A stretch of 64,000 nt of DNA. Origin: Mesostigma viride (lineage: Eukaryota > Streptophyta > Mesostigmatophyceae > Mesostigmatales > Mesostigmataceae). Within the stretch, counting starts at the first letter, position 1, and each line of letters begins with the position of its first letter. Location of the stretch: the NCBI GenBank assembly GCA_009746045.1, contig RPFO01000082.1:5044314-5108313 (forward strand), written 5' to 3'. Position numbers and translations under genes: made by a program. Under the pieces are notes generated by a model that saw only the letters and a list, made by a program, of their open reading frames with translations, did no database searches and was not told the DNA's origin. Positions 1 to 9,559 of the stretch are shown here, in pieces.

Positions 1-225
1 CAGAAGCAAGAAGCGAAAGCCGCAGCGGCATGAAAAGGAAAAGAAGTAAAACCAGAAGTGCCACAGCTGCAATAAAGAGTGGCCGCCCAACTCAGGTAAC
101 AAAAGTTTTTTCTTCCACTGAGTAAAGGGAAGCCTGTACAACATTGAGTACCTTCATCTATGCCGCGACTGTGCCATTTTGCACACACGCGATGCAAACT
201 GCGCTATGTACCGGCATTCGCACCC
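1..225 (+). pseudogene. Degraded zinc-ribbon/RDxN fragment, possibly TnpB/Fanzor-like
   Basis: Reading from about base 56, the translation shows a CHSC pair, then about 33 residues later an LCRDC pair, followed at once by HTRDANCAMYR. A CxxC...CxxC zinc ribbon followed by RDxNA is typical of the C-terminus of TnpB nucleases and their eukaryotic Fanzor relatives, where the Asp belongs to the RuvC site. The frame has an in-frame stop between the two cysteine pairs and another just upstream, so this is a remnant. The gap between pairs is longer than usual in TnpB. It lies in what should be an intron of the armadillo gene and continues off the left edge. Another transposase-type zinc ribbon is possible. 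Confidence 0.4.
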
Positions 226-291
226 ATGGATCCCTCGTCGTCTAATCCCTAGCCCGGCCTGCCACCTCCCTGTGCCCTGTGCCCCCCACAG

Positions 292-3255
292 GCGCAAACC
301 GCTCCACGTTCGGGCGCACCGGTGGCGTCGTCCCTTTGGTGCAGTTCTTCTCGTCCGATAATTTGGAGGTGGTGCGCGCGACGGCCAAGGCGTTGCACCA
401 GCTGTCCAAACAAGGTGAGTGTTTTCTATGGAGGAGACGAGTATCTAAGTAGATGAACCGTGTGGCAGGCTTGGGAGGTCACGTGTCCAGCCATTGAATT
501 GAGCACGTGCCTCCACTAGGAGGTCAAAAAGCACAACCGCATGCTGGATACAAGTCAAAAAAAGAACAACCAATCAAACAGCAGCAACCCATGCTGGAGA
601 CAGCCCAAAGCACTGACAAGCTGCCTTTAAACCCCCTCCAGATGGTGAGGCTTTGTCTCCTTGACAGTGCTCATTACCGTCGCGCTCCCCCCCCCCCCCG
701 CTTCCCGCCCCGGCCCCCGCCCCTCCCCGCTTTCAACGGTGCGATTTCACCCAAAAGCACGCCTCGTATACAGACTCTCACCTACAACTACTGACAAGAC
801 AATTTCCCCCATCTCAAGTCGCAGCTCCCTGCCCCTCCCATAGGCCTGCCCTTCGCTACACCCCTAGTCGTACCTGCTTCTCCCATCTGATCATCCTTTA
901 TGTCCTAGTTGTACCTATCTGCTCCTGCCTGCCTTTTTATACCTACCTTTTATGCCTCTTTGTACATGTCTGTTTTACCTACATCTTTGTGCTGTCTTCT
1001 TTTGTAATGTTTTCTATTTATCTACCTCTTTGCACCGTCTTCTTTGCACCGTTCTCATTGCACCGTCTTCTTTGCACCGTCCTCATTGCACCGTCCTCAT
1101 TGCACCGTCCTCATTGCACCGTCCTCATTGCACCGTCCTCTTTGCACCCTCAGTGTTTCTGCTAAGGTACCGGTTCCGGTACTTCTCCGGTAATTACCAG
1201 TGCCCCCCCGGCTGACCGATAAGCCCCCCCCGCCGAACCGGTATGCTATATGCCAAGCAGGAACCCCCCCTCGGCCGACCGGTATGCTATATGTCAAGCA
1301 GGAAACCCCCCCAGGCCGACCGGTATGCTATGTTCAGAGCAGGATACCCCCCCCGTTCGACCGGTAAGCCATGCCCGGGCTGACCTGGTCGATCGGGAAG
1401 CTTTCAATGCCGGCCGGGGTTCCCCGGTTTCCCCGTCAGACAGACCCGGTACTTATGTACTGACTATTACAAAATATCAATTTCGATTAGTACATGTTTC
1501 TATTCCCGGCACTTACAAATAGTTTGCACATTGCTGCCATGCTAACACCTCCACCGAATGTAAATGCCCACACAGCAGAGCCCTGCTGAAATGCCCGACG
1601 AAAACCAGTGCGCCAGGGCATGGAATCTGGCGACGGTCCTATCGTAGCTACAACATACCTTACTGATGAGGTTAAAATAGTAATGCGTGACCCTCAGATG
1701 GAGTATTTAAGAAATAATCATGGGCAACGGCTCGTCAAGGCTAGGCAATTTTGCACAACCATTACTCTCTCGCGACTCAGTTGTCGTTGTACGTTGTGGA
1801 CTTGTTGTTAACAGCCTTTTCGCGACCGTCCCGGAGATATCGCCCCGACCCCCGGAGATAACCCCCCGGGGGTTACCATCGGCTAGGGGGGGGGGGAGGG
1901 GGGTCCAACCCCCCACCCCCGACGTTGTATGAGTGGGGGCGGGGGGGGGGGGGGGGTCTGACCCCCCCCCCCCCCCCGCCCCCCCCCCCCCCCTCGGGCC
2001 CGTTACCTTTGCCGCACATTTTTTCCCGCCCAAGCTTTGCTGCCGAGGTTCCTCTCCAAAGACTTCCATTAATGTCCACCGCCAAGGTCATCACCGAACC
2101 TTGGTCGCGGTCGCATGGCTAGTGAAAATGGACGATGATGATGTCGGACCTCCTTTGCCACCTCCTGAGGAGGCCGACGGGTACTCGCAAGAATGTTAGC
2201 CAATGCTATGGCTTAAACGTCATGACGACATTCACAAGGGAACTCGAGGATGCATGTGACACGCGAGATGTTGGCTACTTCCGGGTGAAGGTGACGTTTG
2301 CATTGGCCGGCGAGGACGATGCAGCCGATCTTGTGCTCGTGCATAGTAAAGTCAAGTGGCACACCTTCCGTGCGGTCTTAATGTCCAAGCTCCGCCGCCA
2401 AGTCGTTCCCAAGGTTGCGGCTGTTATAAATAGCTCCGGGGGCGGGGGTGGGTGGGTGTGGGGGGGTGGGTTAGCCTTCTTTACCCCCCCTGGACCCCCC
2501 AGGGGTGGCAACGAATGGGGGGGGGGGTGGAGGGGGTCTGCCCCCCTTACCCCGGGGGGTTCCCGTGGCTTGGGGCAGGGGGGGGGCTAGACCCCCCCCC
2601 CCCCCCCCCCTCTCGGGCGTTATCTCCGGGTCTGTCGCAAATATGCTGTTAACAATACTAATTATGGAATTCGCAATCTTGACTGCATGGGTGTTGTGTG
2701 TAATGTGAAAGGGCTGGTTGGCGATGGCGATCGCGACGTGGCATTGGCGAGCAGCATGTTTGCCACCCGGGCTGCGACGTCGCCTCCTCAGTCGCACCCA
2801 CCTATCCCATGGGAGAGTACTTTCGCAATCGCGAGCACGATGGTAAATCAGGGGAAGCGCAAGGCGGGTATGATGGTGGTCGTTATGGACCAACAATGCA
2901 TGCGGGCATCGGAGGTCCTTGGCCTTCGGGTGAGCGATATGCGCTTTCATCCCGATCCCCTGGTGCCTGTTGGCCAGCGGGGTGTGGTAACACTGCATCT
3001 GTCTTGTTTTTATGTAGATCAAGCAGTGCTCGTGGACCAGGAATCATCCGAGGCTACTTTGAGGGATTGCGTTGAGGGCAAGGAAGCTTGGGAACAGGTG
3101 CTCCATGGCACTATGCGTGAATTCAGACACGCGTGGCTCGCGGCCACGCGGGCCTTGGGGTTAGAGTAGATGTTTTTATTGCATCAGGTGCGGTTTGGGG
3201 GTCTCGTACGATACTTCACAAATGGTTTCCTCAGCATGCAGGTGGGGGTTGATAT

Positions 3256-3286
<31 letters not shown>

Positions 3287-6200
3287 GACTACATCCGTTT
3301 GGGCACCAGGCTGGCCATCTCGGAGGTTCCCCGTGAACGTGTTCACGCTAGGGACGACGTCTCTCCCAGCACGTGGCGTAGCGTGTTTGGACTGCCTTGA
3401 ACCCCCACAATCTATTTCATACCTCTGCTACCATGGCTGTTAGTTGTAGAGTATTGGAGGAAAAGGATACGGCCATCCAATTGTGAGCGTTGTGTTTTAG
3501 GACAATGCGACATAATCAATGACAGTGCTGCAGTGCCCCAAACGTCAGCAGGGTAGTGTAGTGTGCTAATGAACATGTCACATTGTCCTAAAACACAACG
3601 CTCACAATTGGATGGCCGTATCCTTTTCCTCCAATACTCTACAACTAACAACAATGGTAGCTCAGGTATGAAATAGATTGTGGGGGTTCAAGGCAGTCCA
3701 AACACGCTACGCCACGTGCTGGGAGAGACGTCGTCCCTAGCGTGAACACGTTCACGGGGAACCTCCGAGATGGCCAGCCTGGTGCCCAAACGGATGTAGT
3801 CGGGGGGGGGGGGGGGGGGCTGTCTGATGCAGTAAAAACATCTGCTCTAACCCCAAGGCCCCCGTGGCCGCGAGCCACGCGTGTCTGAATTCACGCATAG
3901 TGCCAGGGAGCACCTGTTCCCAAGCTTCCTTGCCCTCAACGCAATCCCTCAAAATAGCCTCGGACAATTCCTGGTCCACGAGCACTGCTTGATCTACATA
4001 AAAACAAGACAGATGCAGTGTTACCACACCCCGCTGGCCAACAGGCACCAGGGGATCGGGATGAAAGCGCACATCGCTCACCCGAAGGCCAAGGACCTCC
4101 GATGCCCGCATGCATTGCTGGTGCATAAAGACCACCATCATACCCGCCTTGCGCTTCCTTTGATTTACCATCCTGCTCGCGATTGCGAAAGCACTCTCCC
4201 ATGGGATAGGTGGGTGCGACTGAGGAGGCGACGTCGCAGCCCGGGTGGCAAACATGCTGCTCGCCAGTGCCACGTCGCGATCGCCATCGCCACCCAGCCC
4301 TATTCACATTACACACAGCACCCATGCAGTCAAGATTGCGAATTCCATAATTAGTATTGTTAACAGCATATTTGCGACAGACCCGGAGATAACGCCCAAG
4401 AGGGGGGGTGCCTAGCGCCCCCACCCCACCCCCACCCCCAGCCACGGGAACCCCCGGGGTAAGGGGGGCAGACCCTCTCCAACCCCCCCCCATTCGTTGC
4501 CACCCCCGGGGGGTCCAAGGGGGGTAAAGAAGGCTAACCCCCCCTATAAACTAAAGACCCCCCCTTGGCGGGCTTGAACGGCTTGGCGGCGGAGCTTGGA
4601 CATTAAGACCGCACGGAAGCTTTGCCACTTGACTTTACTATGCACGAGCACAAGCTCGGCTGCATCGTCTTCGCCGGCCGATGCAAATGTCACCTTCACC
4701 CGGAAGTAGCCAGCATCTCGCGCGTCACATGCATCCTCGAGTTCCTTGTGAATGTCGTCATGACGTTTAAGCCATAGCATCGGCTAACATTCTTGCGAGT
4801 ACCCCGTCGGCCTCCTCACGAGGTGGCCAAGGAGGTCCGACATCATCATCGTCCATTTTCACTAGCCATGCGACCGCGACCAAGGTTCGGTGATGACCTT
4901 GGCGGCGGACATTAATGGAAGTCTTGGGGGAGCAACCTCGGCAGCAAAGCCTGGGCGGGAAAAAATGGGCGGCAAAGGTAATGGGTCCGAGGGGGGGGGG
5001 GGGTCAGACCCCCACCCCACCCCCCACTCATATAACGTCGGGGGGGGGGGGGGGGGGGGGGGGGTCGGACCCCCCTCCCCCCCCCCCCCCCCCCGGCTGA
5101 TGGTAACGCACGTGGGCGATATCTCCAGGACGGTCGCAAAAAGGCTATTAATGTTGCCCACTTTAATACTGGTGTGAGCTTGACCAGCACAAATCTTGTT
5201 GTTGGTGGTGGTGCTGCGGCGGCGGCGGCGGCGGCGGCTGGTGGTGCTGCTTCACATCGTGTTGCGTACCTAGTGCAGGTCTGCAACGCATTTGTTACCC
5301 GCTCAAGTTTAGTCTTGACAGACTGGACTTGCAGGCTGCCCAGTGCCGACCCATTCGTTGTACTGTTCACGGTCAGAGCTGCACCGCGCCCATGCCGCGC
5401 CACGCCTTTTGTTACTAGGGTACGGAACATCGATTTACTCACAAGTTGAAGTTGAAACGTTAGCCCCTCTTCAACAGTTGTTCACGTCCAACAACAGTCT
5501 AGTACACCAAATCTCTGCTACCCATTGCAGCAGCAGCAGCAGCAGCAGCAGCTGAGCCGCTAAACGATGCATGAAATTCACGGCAGTCGAGCCAGCTGAC
5601 TTTGTTTTGCGTGTTTTCGAATCCTACATTTTTCGATAGTGCGCTAGAGAAGCGAATCATGACGAAGAAGAAGAGCCCCCGATTCCCCTGGGCTACAAAT
5701 TCAAGGACCATTTCACACGAGGTGGTGGCGTTTTAACCTTGGCCGGCAGTACGAGCGGTCGGCGGGCTTTGGGCACGGTCGTTACACACCGGGCGCAGCC
5801 AGGCAACGAGTTAGAAGGGGACGACACTGATACGAGGAATGTGGATGAGGGTGCCGTAGAGGAGGGCGATGCAGGTGGCTCAGCGCACGCACAGCCTGAA
5901 ATCCATACCCGACGAAAGCCAAGATGGCACTAGCTAGAGGTGACGAAGAGCCTGGTCCTCAGTTTTAAAGAGGAACCCGGGTCTCCTTAGGTTTAGCTTT
6001 ACCAACTTGCAACGGCCTATGGGTGTAGGGTGCATGCAAACCCAAAGGCAGCATCGTGTGAGGTCACGCCAATAAATGTATGGGTGAGCTAATTTGAGCT
6101 ACACAGCCTAAGTGCTGCGTACTATGTTTTGTAACCTCCTATTGTGACTAGGCATGCTTGTATGCATGCTAAGTTATAATTGTCGCATGTTTTATTAGGG

Positions 6201-7553
6201 AGCCCTTCGTATGCCGAGGCTATGTGAATCTGGGCACAAGCAGCCCACTAGGGCAAGGCTTCACAGTTTAGGATAAATTATATGACTATATAAGAAATCC
6301 CATTGTTTTTTTTTTTCTAAAAAAAAAGTCGCCAACATCAGGGGAGGGCGGAGCCCCCCCCGGACCCCCTCCCCGGCCGAGGCCGCCAACCGGAATCACC
6401 GGAACCCCCCCACCCCTTAGCAGAAACACTGTGCACCGTCCTCTTCTCACCTACCTCATCTTACCTCCATTTATGTCACCTACCTCTTTGTGCCATCCCC
6501 TTTGCACCGCCCTCATCTTACTTACCTTTTTACCCTGCGTCCTTATGCCTGCCTACACTTCCCGCTGGCAGCTGAGAACAGCATGGCCCTCTACCACGCG
6601 GGCGCGGTGCCCCTGCTGCTGGGCCTCCTCTCGTCCAACGACGAGCTGCTGCAGGACGCAGCCGCTGGCGCGCTCAGCCACATCCGCCGGTATGCTTGGC
6701 GTTGGGGTGGAACCCTCGCGTTTGTGGGGTCGAAGTTCATGATCATAAGTATGAATATGAATTTTTTTAGTAGCTAAAATACTTCTGGTGATAACTACAT
6801 GATCGTAGTGCACGTATGCATATCAATATCTGTTATATCTTGTTGGTGGCGCAGTGGGTGCATTTCATTGCGAGGTGCCACTGCGTGCTGGTGGCCTCTT
6901 CCACCTCTCAACCGCTGTCACGCCTGCTTGCTGGACTAAGACCGTCACAGCATCTGCACTGGCAGGCTGTATAGAAATTGTTGGCAGCGTGGATGCCTGT
7001 GGGAGCTTGCAGGTCTCTTTACCCTTACGTCTGTCTACATGGGTATTCCTTAGGTATTAATAATATTAATAATAATAATAATAATAATAATTAGGTCTCT
7101 CTTTACCCTTAGGTCTGTCTACAAGGGTATTCCTTAGGTATCTATGTAAATTTGCTCGGGTTTGTGTGCATCCTTTTCTGGGGGCGAGGGGGACCTTGGG
7201 CCAAGCTTATCTCTGGAACGAAATCCCCGGTGAACTCTTACCTTGGACCTGGCTGTTGCTTATGCTGGCTACGTCATGCTTATGCCGGCCACGTTGTGTT
7301 TTTGCTGGCCACGCTGTGCTTTTGCTGGCCACGATGTGCTTTTGCTGGCCACCTTGTGGTTATGCTGGCCACCTTGTGGTTATGCTGGCCACATTGTGAT
7401 TTTGCTGGCCACGTTGTGGTTATGCTGGCCATGTTGTGCTTAATGCTGCCATGTTTTGCTTATGCCGGCCGCTGTTACCACAGGGTGTACCTGTCCATCA
7501 ACGCTGTCTCCTCTCGCCCAGCGTACACCGCAAGAGCTGTGGATGCCCGGTAG
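292..7553 (+). CDS. Armadillo-repeat protein, C-terminal exons (ODAD2/ARMC4-like)
   Basis: Three exons join in phase: 292-414, 6572-6689 and 7484-7553 (stop TAG 7551-7553). All have GT/AG borders (CAAG|GTGAGT, GCAG|CTGAG, CCG|GTATGC, ACAG|GGTG) with phases 1 and 2 kept. The product holds two armadillo units with the usual helical spacing (GGVVPLVQFFSSDNLEVV, then AGAVPLLLGLLSSNDELLQD) and ends about 24 residues after SHIRR. Armadillo proteins are binding scaffolds. The IRR ending and the two-unit pattern recall ODAD2/ARMC4, needed to dock outer dynein arms in motile cilia, but that assignment is from memory of the family and is tentative. The 5' part lies left of the window. The first visible intron (6,157 nt) is mostly one transposon. 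The last, short exon is the least certain. Confidence 0.65.
415..1150 (+). repeat. Intron start with 14-bp tandem repeats
   Basis: This is the left part of the armadillo-gene intron. Bases 415-1020 hold no convincing gene, only C-rich low-complexity tracts (for example 690-730). From about 1029 to 1150 a 14-bp unit containing TTGCACCGTCCTCA repeats with variants. The hAT-like element is inserted inside this array, and the same repeat resumes at 6432, which identifies the insertion site exactly. Confidence 0.75.
1213..1375. repeat. Subterminal direct repeats of the hAT-like element
   Basis: Three to four direct copies of about 40-46 bp share the core GACCGGTATGCTATAT followed by CAAGCAGGAA and a C-tract, spaced at roughly 1233, 1279, 1318 and 1360. 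Repeats just inside a transposon end commonly bind its transposase; that role is inferred from position only. Confidence 0.55.
2128..2412 (+). pseudogene. Coding-like block of the palindrome, left arm (function unknown)
   Basis: The frame around 2225-2412 reads ELEDACDTRDVGYFRVKVTF, then AGEDDAADLVLVHSKVKW and FRAVLMSKLRRQ. The mirror copy in the right arm (4780 to about 4560, minus strand) keeps the same protein with conservative changes, so both arms descend from a coding sequence. A short acidic start (MDDDDVGPPLPPPEEADG, 2128) lies just upstream in another frame, which points to an intron or a frameshift. No family recognised. It probably belongs to the same gene as the recombinase block downstream. 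Confidence 0.4.
2687..3400 (+). pseudogene. Tyrosine recombinase (DIRS/Crypton type), left-arm copy
   Basis: The reading frame 2687-3169 contains MRASEVLGLRVSDM (about 2910-2951), the box carrying the first catalytic Arg of tyrosine recombinases. Shortly after its TAG stop the same frame continues with LLHQVRFGG (about 3173-3203), matching the HxxR box, which is often HQLRHGG in eukaryotic recombinases. The frame near 3289 has DYIRLGTRLA, a candidate for the nucleophile-Tyr block. Known members catalyse insertion and excision of DIRS retroelements and Crypton transposons. This copy is broken by a stop and a CA-repeat between boxes. No reverse transcriptase lies nearby, which favours a Crypton-like origin or a DIRS fragment. 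Confidence 0.6.
3752..4340 (-). pseudogene. Tyrosine recombinase (DIRS/Crypton type), right-arm copy
   Basis: Mirror copy of the left-arm gene. It keeps MRASEVLGLRVSDVRF and runs through the LEQMFLLHQ position without the stop seen on the left, so the two boxes are closer to one continuous frame here. A G/C tract (about 3801-3820) then replaces the HxxR surroundings, and DYIRLG-type sequence follows in another frame. The two copies damage different places, so comparing them would recover most of the ancestral domain order (R box, HxxR, Tyr). Confidence 0.58.
4560..4780 (-). pseudogene. Coding-like block of the palindrome, right arm
   Basis: Minus-strand copy of the block at 2225-2412. It reads HKELEDACDARDAGYFRVKV and later LVHSKVKWQSFRAVLMSKL, ending in an unrelated tail at a G-tract. 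Substitutions between arms are mostly conservative (Ala/Ser, Asp/Glu). Function unknown. Confidence 0.4.
5161..6431. other. Right part of the hAT-like element, no recognised gene
   Basis: A GCG trinucleotide run (about 5214-5236) and a CAG run (5528-5552) are present. A short frame at 5739-5933 (+) encodes an acidic, Gly-rich peptide of 64 residues that I do not recognise. The last ~130 bp are C-rich and lead into the terminal inverted repeat. No hAT dimerisation or DDE signature seen. Confidence 0.4.
7255..7465 (+). repeat. 20-bp minisatellite in the last armadillo-gene intron
   Basis: About ten tandem copies of a 20-bp unit with the core TGCTGGCCACSTTGTGSTT. Because 20 is not a multiple of three, several overlapping Cys/Trp/Ala-rich frames look open; these are repeat artefacts. 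An ATA-trinucleotide run lies at about 7059-7090. Confidence 0.85.
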
Positions 7554-9330
7554 AACGACGGCCAGTTTTGTCAAGGGCTCACAACTCGAGAAACATCACA
7601 TGAGTGCCACATTGTAGTATACTAACTTGCATCAAGGCCGTTGGAGCGCCACCCAACCAGAGAGAAACATTTTTTTCACATGCCTGCCAGGCTTGGGCGG
7701 ACAGCCCGCATACGCCCAAGCCCATGTACGCTAGCGACTACCCCACAGGCCACGCCATCACCAAAGGAAGCCCTTGCAAAGATGCAGCAGCTCCTCCCCA
7801 GATACTTTGGCAGCCTGTCGCCTGTGCTGTTCTTGTACAATTGTGGCACCCAACTGAGGACCCGGTGGCACAATTTGGTACACTCGCTGGGTGGATGCCA
7901 AGCTTCCAAGTTGGAAACTGCCCGTGTGCGCCAGCAGAACGGCTGCCAGATGGAGACATTCGCATCGGTACGCGAGGACCAAGCATCTGCCAGCCTCAGC
8001 CTCGTTGATTTCATCACCACCAATGCACCGTGGATGCCCTCCGCAGTCCCCGTTGATGCCCTCACCCTCACCCTATTGATACATCGGCCACCAAGAGCCT
8101 GGGGTCACCCTGGCTGTTTGCAGCACCACTCGGCATCCATGGGCCGCGCGGCGGCACTAGAAATTACGTGACCGACTGCTCCAGTGTCCTGCTGAGAACT
8201 AGTCCAGGGAGTTGCGAGATCAGTAACTGACCAGGCAAAGGGTGGCAGGCCGTGCCACCATCTGCCAGGGCAGGGGTAATTCTGACCATGTATACCTGCT
8301 CGAAGTTCAGGCCGACATCAGGGGAGGCAGGGGGTGGGGGGCAGGTTTTGTCACTGTGCTGGGCATGGTCACTGTGCTGGGCATCAGAGCCGGTGAGCCA
8401 CACTTGATAATAGCACGAAAACGGCTTGGTCGTCAACTGCCTGGGGTGCCAACATTCTGATATCCAAGTTTTTACCACCCTTGAAGGGGTTGGATGTGCA
8501 CGGTTTATCCGACATAAGCGAATGGCTGAGTGGCCCCGCTGGTGTTGGCGAATATCCGACAGCTGATTAGCAGTGAGCCGGAGCGTAGGGTGCACTCCAT
8601 TATCCGAGATGACCTGCTTGCACGGTCCTGTTGTTCGGGCGTGTCTGGATGAACTTTCCGTCTTGACCAGCTACACTTCCTTGCCCTTGATCGACCATAA
8701 GTACTTGCGTGTCATGCGCAGACGCAAGTCCGGGAGTAGTGTGCTATCTCATTATGAAAAGACCGACCATGATTTGTGCCAAGCAGTGCACTGAGACATC
8801 GGGGCTTCTGGACTGAGTCGCAGCTTCAGCACGAACGTGACCGCTGCCAGCTGCATAAACACGAAGGCAGCCAATGCTGGCTTGCTAAGTATGGGCTCCC
8901 TGCAACAATAAATACATGAGGCCTTCAGAGGCATCCTGGGCAAGTGATTCATGCAAAGCATACATGATAACACCCCTCGATGTATGCCAATGCACCCAGC
9001 TAGAGGTTCAATCACGGCTTTTCAAACCCGCAATGGTTTCAAGCAGGGCAAGCACCTGTTGGATGCATTCAGTCCTGACAAATGTCGGATGTAAAAAACT
9101 GTAGTAGTATGCACGTTTGTCATATCCCCGATTTCGTTGGCAAAACTGGTTCGCGCTTTCTGATAAATTGCGGAGGTGAGAATGGCATGCAGCAGAAGGA
9201 AATCAACCCCCGTAAAGAAGAACCCTGAAGACAATAATAAGAATCTGACACGGGCATATGCAAGGATCAAGCCTGGTGCCCAGCAAAAGGTAAGTAAGAA
9301 TTCTTTCTTTAAAGTACTTGTGTGTCATGC
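7554..9330. other. Intergenic stretch without a recognised gene
   Basis: The longest frame is 7641-8171 (+, 176 aa), with a plausible protein texture (LPRYFGSLSPVLFLYNCGTQ) but no known motif and no clear splice partners. A sequence around AAGTACTTGCGTGTCATGCG at 8699 recurs in diverged form at about 9314, just beside the LINE 3' end. I see nothing else here. Confidence 0.35.
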
Positions 9331-9559
9331 ACAGGGGCATTAATTAATTAATTAAACTCGTGCTCCCGTTGGGGAGTCACGGAGCACCAAAGTGCTTTTA
9401 TAAATTAAATTATAACATGCCTCCGTTGGGAGATCATGTAGCACATATTCCATGATGGATGGGTGGAGTGGAGGAAGCCGTGTAATCGAACTAACCTAAC
9501 TCTAAGCTATCTAGTCTAGAAAAGCCTAACTACCCTACTCAAAAACGCCTGCTCCTCTT

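Larger units (their letters stand above)
1803..5160. repeat. Giant inverted repeat (near-palindrome), arms ~1.6-1.7 kb
   Basis: The sequence from about 1803 to 3512 reappears in reverse complement from about 3571 to 5160, leaving a centre of only about 58 bp. The innermost arms match almost perfectly (GACAATGCGACAT at the left arm end against its complement, one mismatch), and so do the outer ends (GTTAACAGCCTTTTCGCGAC against GTCGCAAAAAGGCT...). Identity judged by eye over the recombinase part is in the mid-90s percent. The arms differ mainly in G/C homopolymer tracts and a CA-repeat present only on the left (3260-3287). Each arm also holds a shorter inverted unit: the GTTAACAG...CGCGACCG motif near 1807 recurs inverted near 2625-2655. 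Confidence 0.85.
1151..6431. mobile_element. hAT-like DNA transposon (5,281 bp) in an intron
   Basis: The ends are perfect 17-bp inverted repeats, CAGTGTTTCTGCTAAGG at 1151-1167 and its complement at 6415-6431. The flanking 8 bp are TGCACCCT (1143-1150) and TGCACCGT (6432-6439), an 8-bp target duplication with one mismatch. A CAGTG-type terminus plus an 8-bp duplication is characteristic of the hAT superfamily. Subterminal repeats with CCGGTATGCTATAT cores follow the left end (about 1213-1375). I recognise no hAT transposase. The interior is dominated by a large inverted repeat carrying tyrosine-recombinase remnants, so the element is non-autonomous or has captured other DNA. Confidence 0.75.

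Noticed and set aside
3412-3654. 80-residue minus-strand frame at the palindrome centre
   Set aside because: It spans the symmetric centre, so its sequence is forced by the inverted repeat rather than by coding.
7641-8171. 176-residue plus-strand frame considered as a gene
   Set aside because: No recognisable motif, splice partner or repeat family; kept only as part of an unassigned region.
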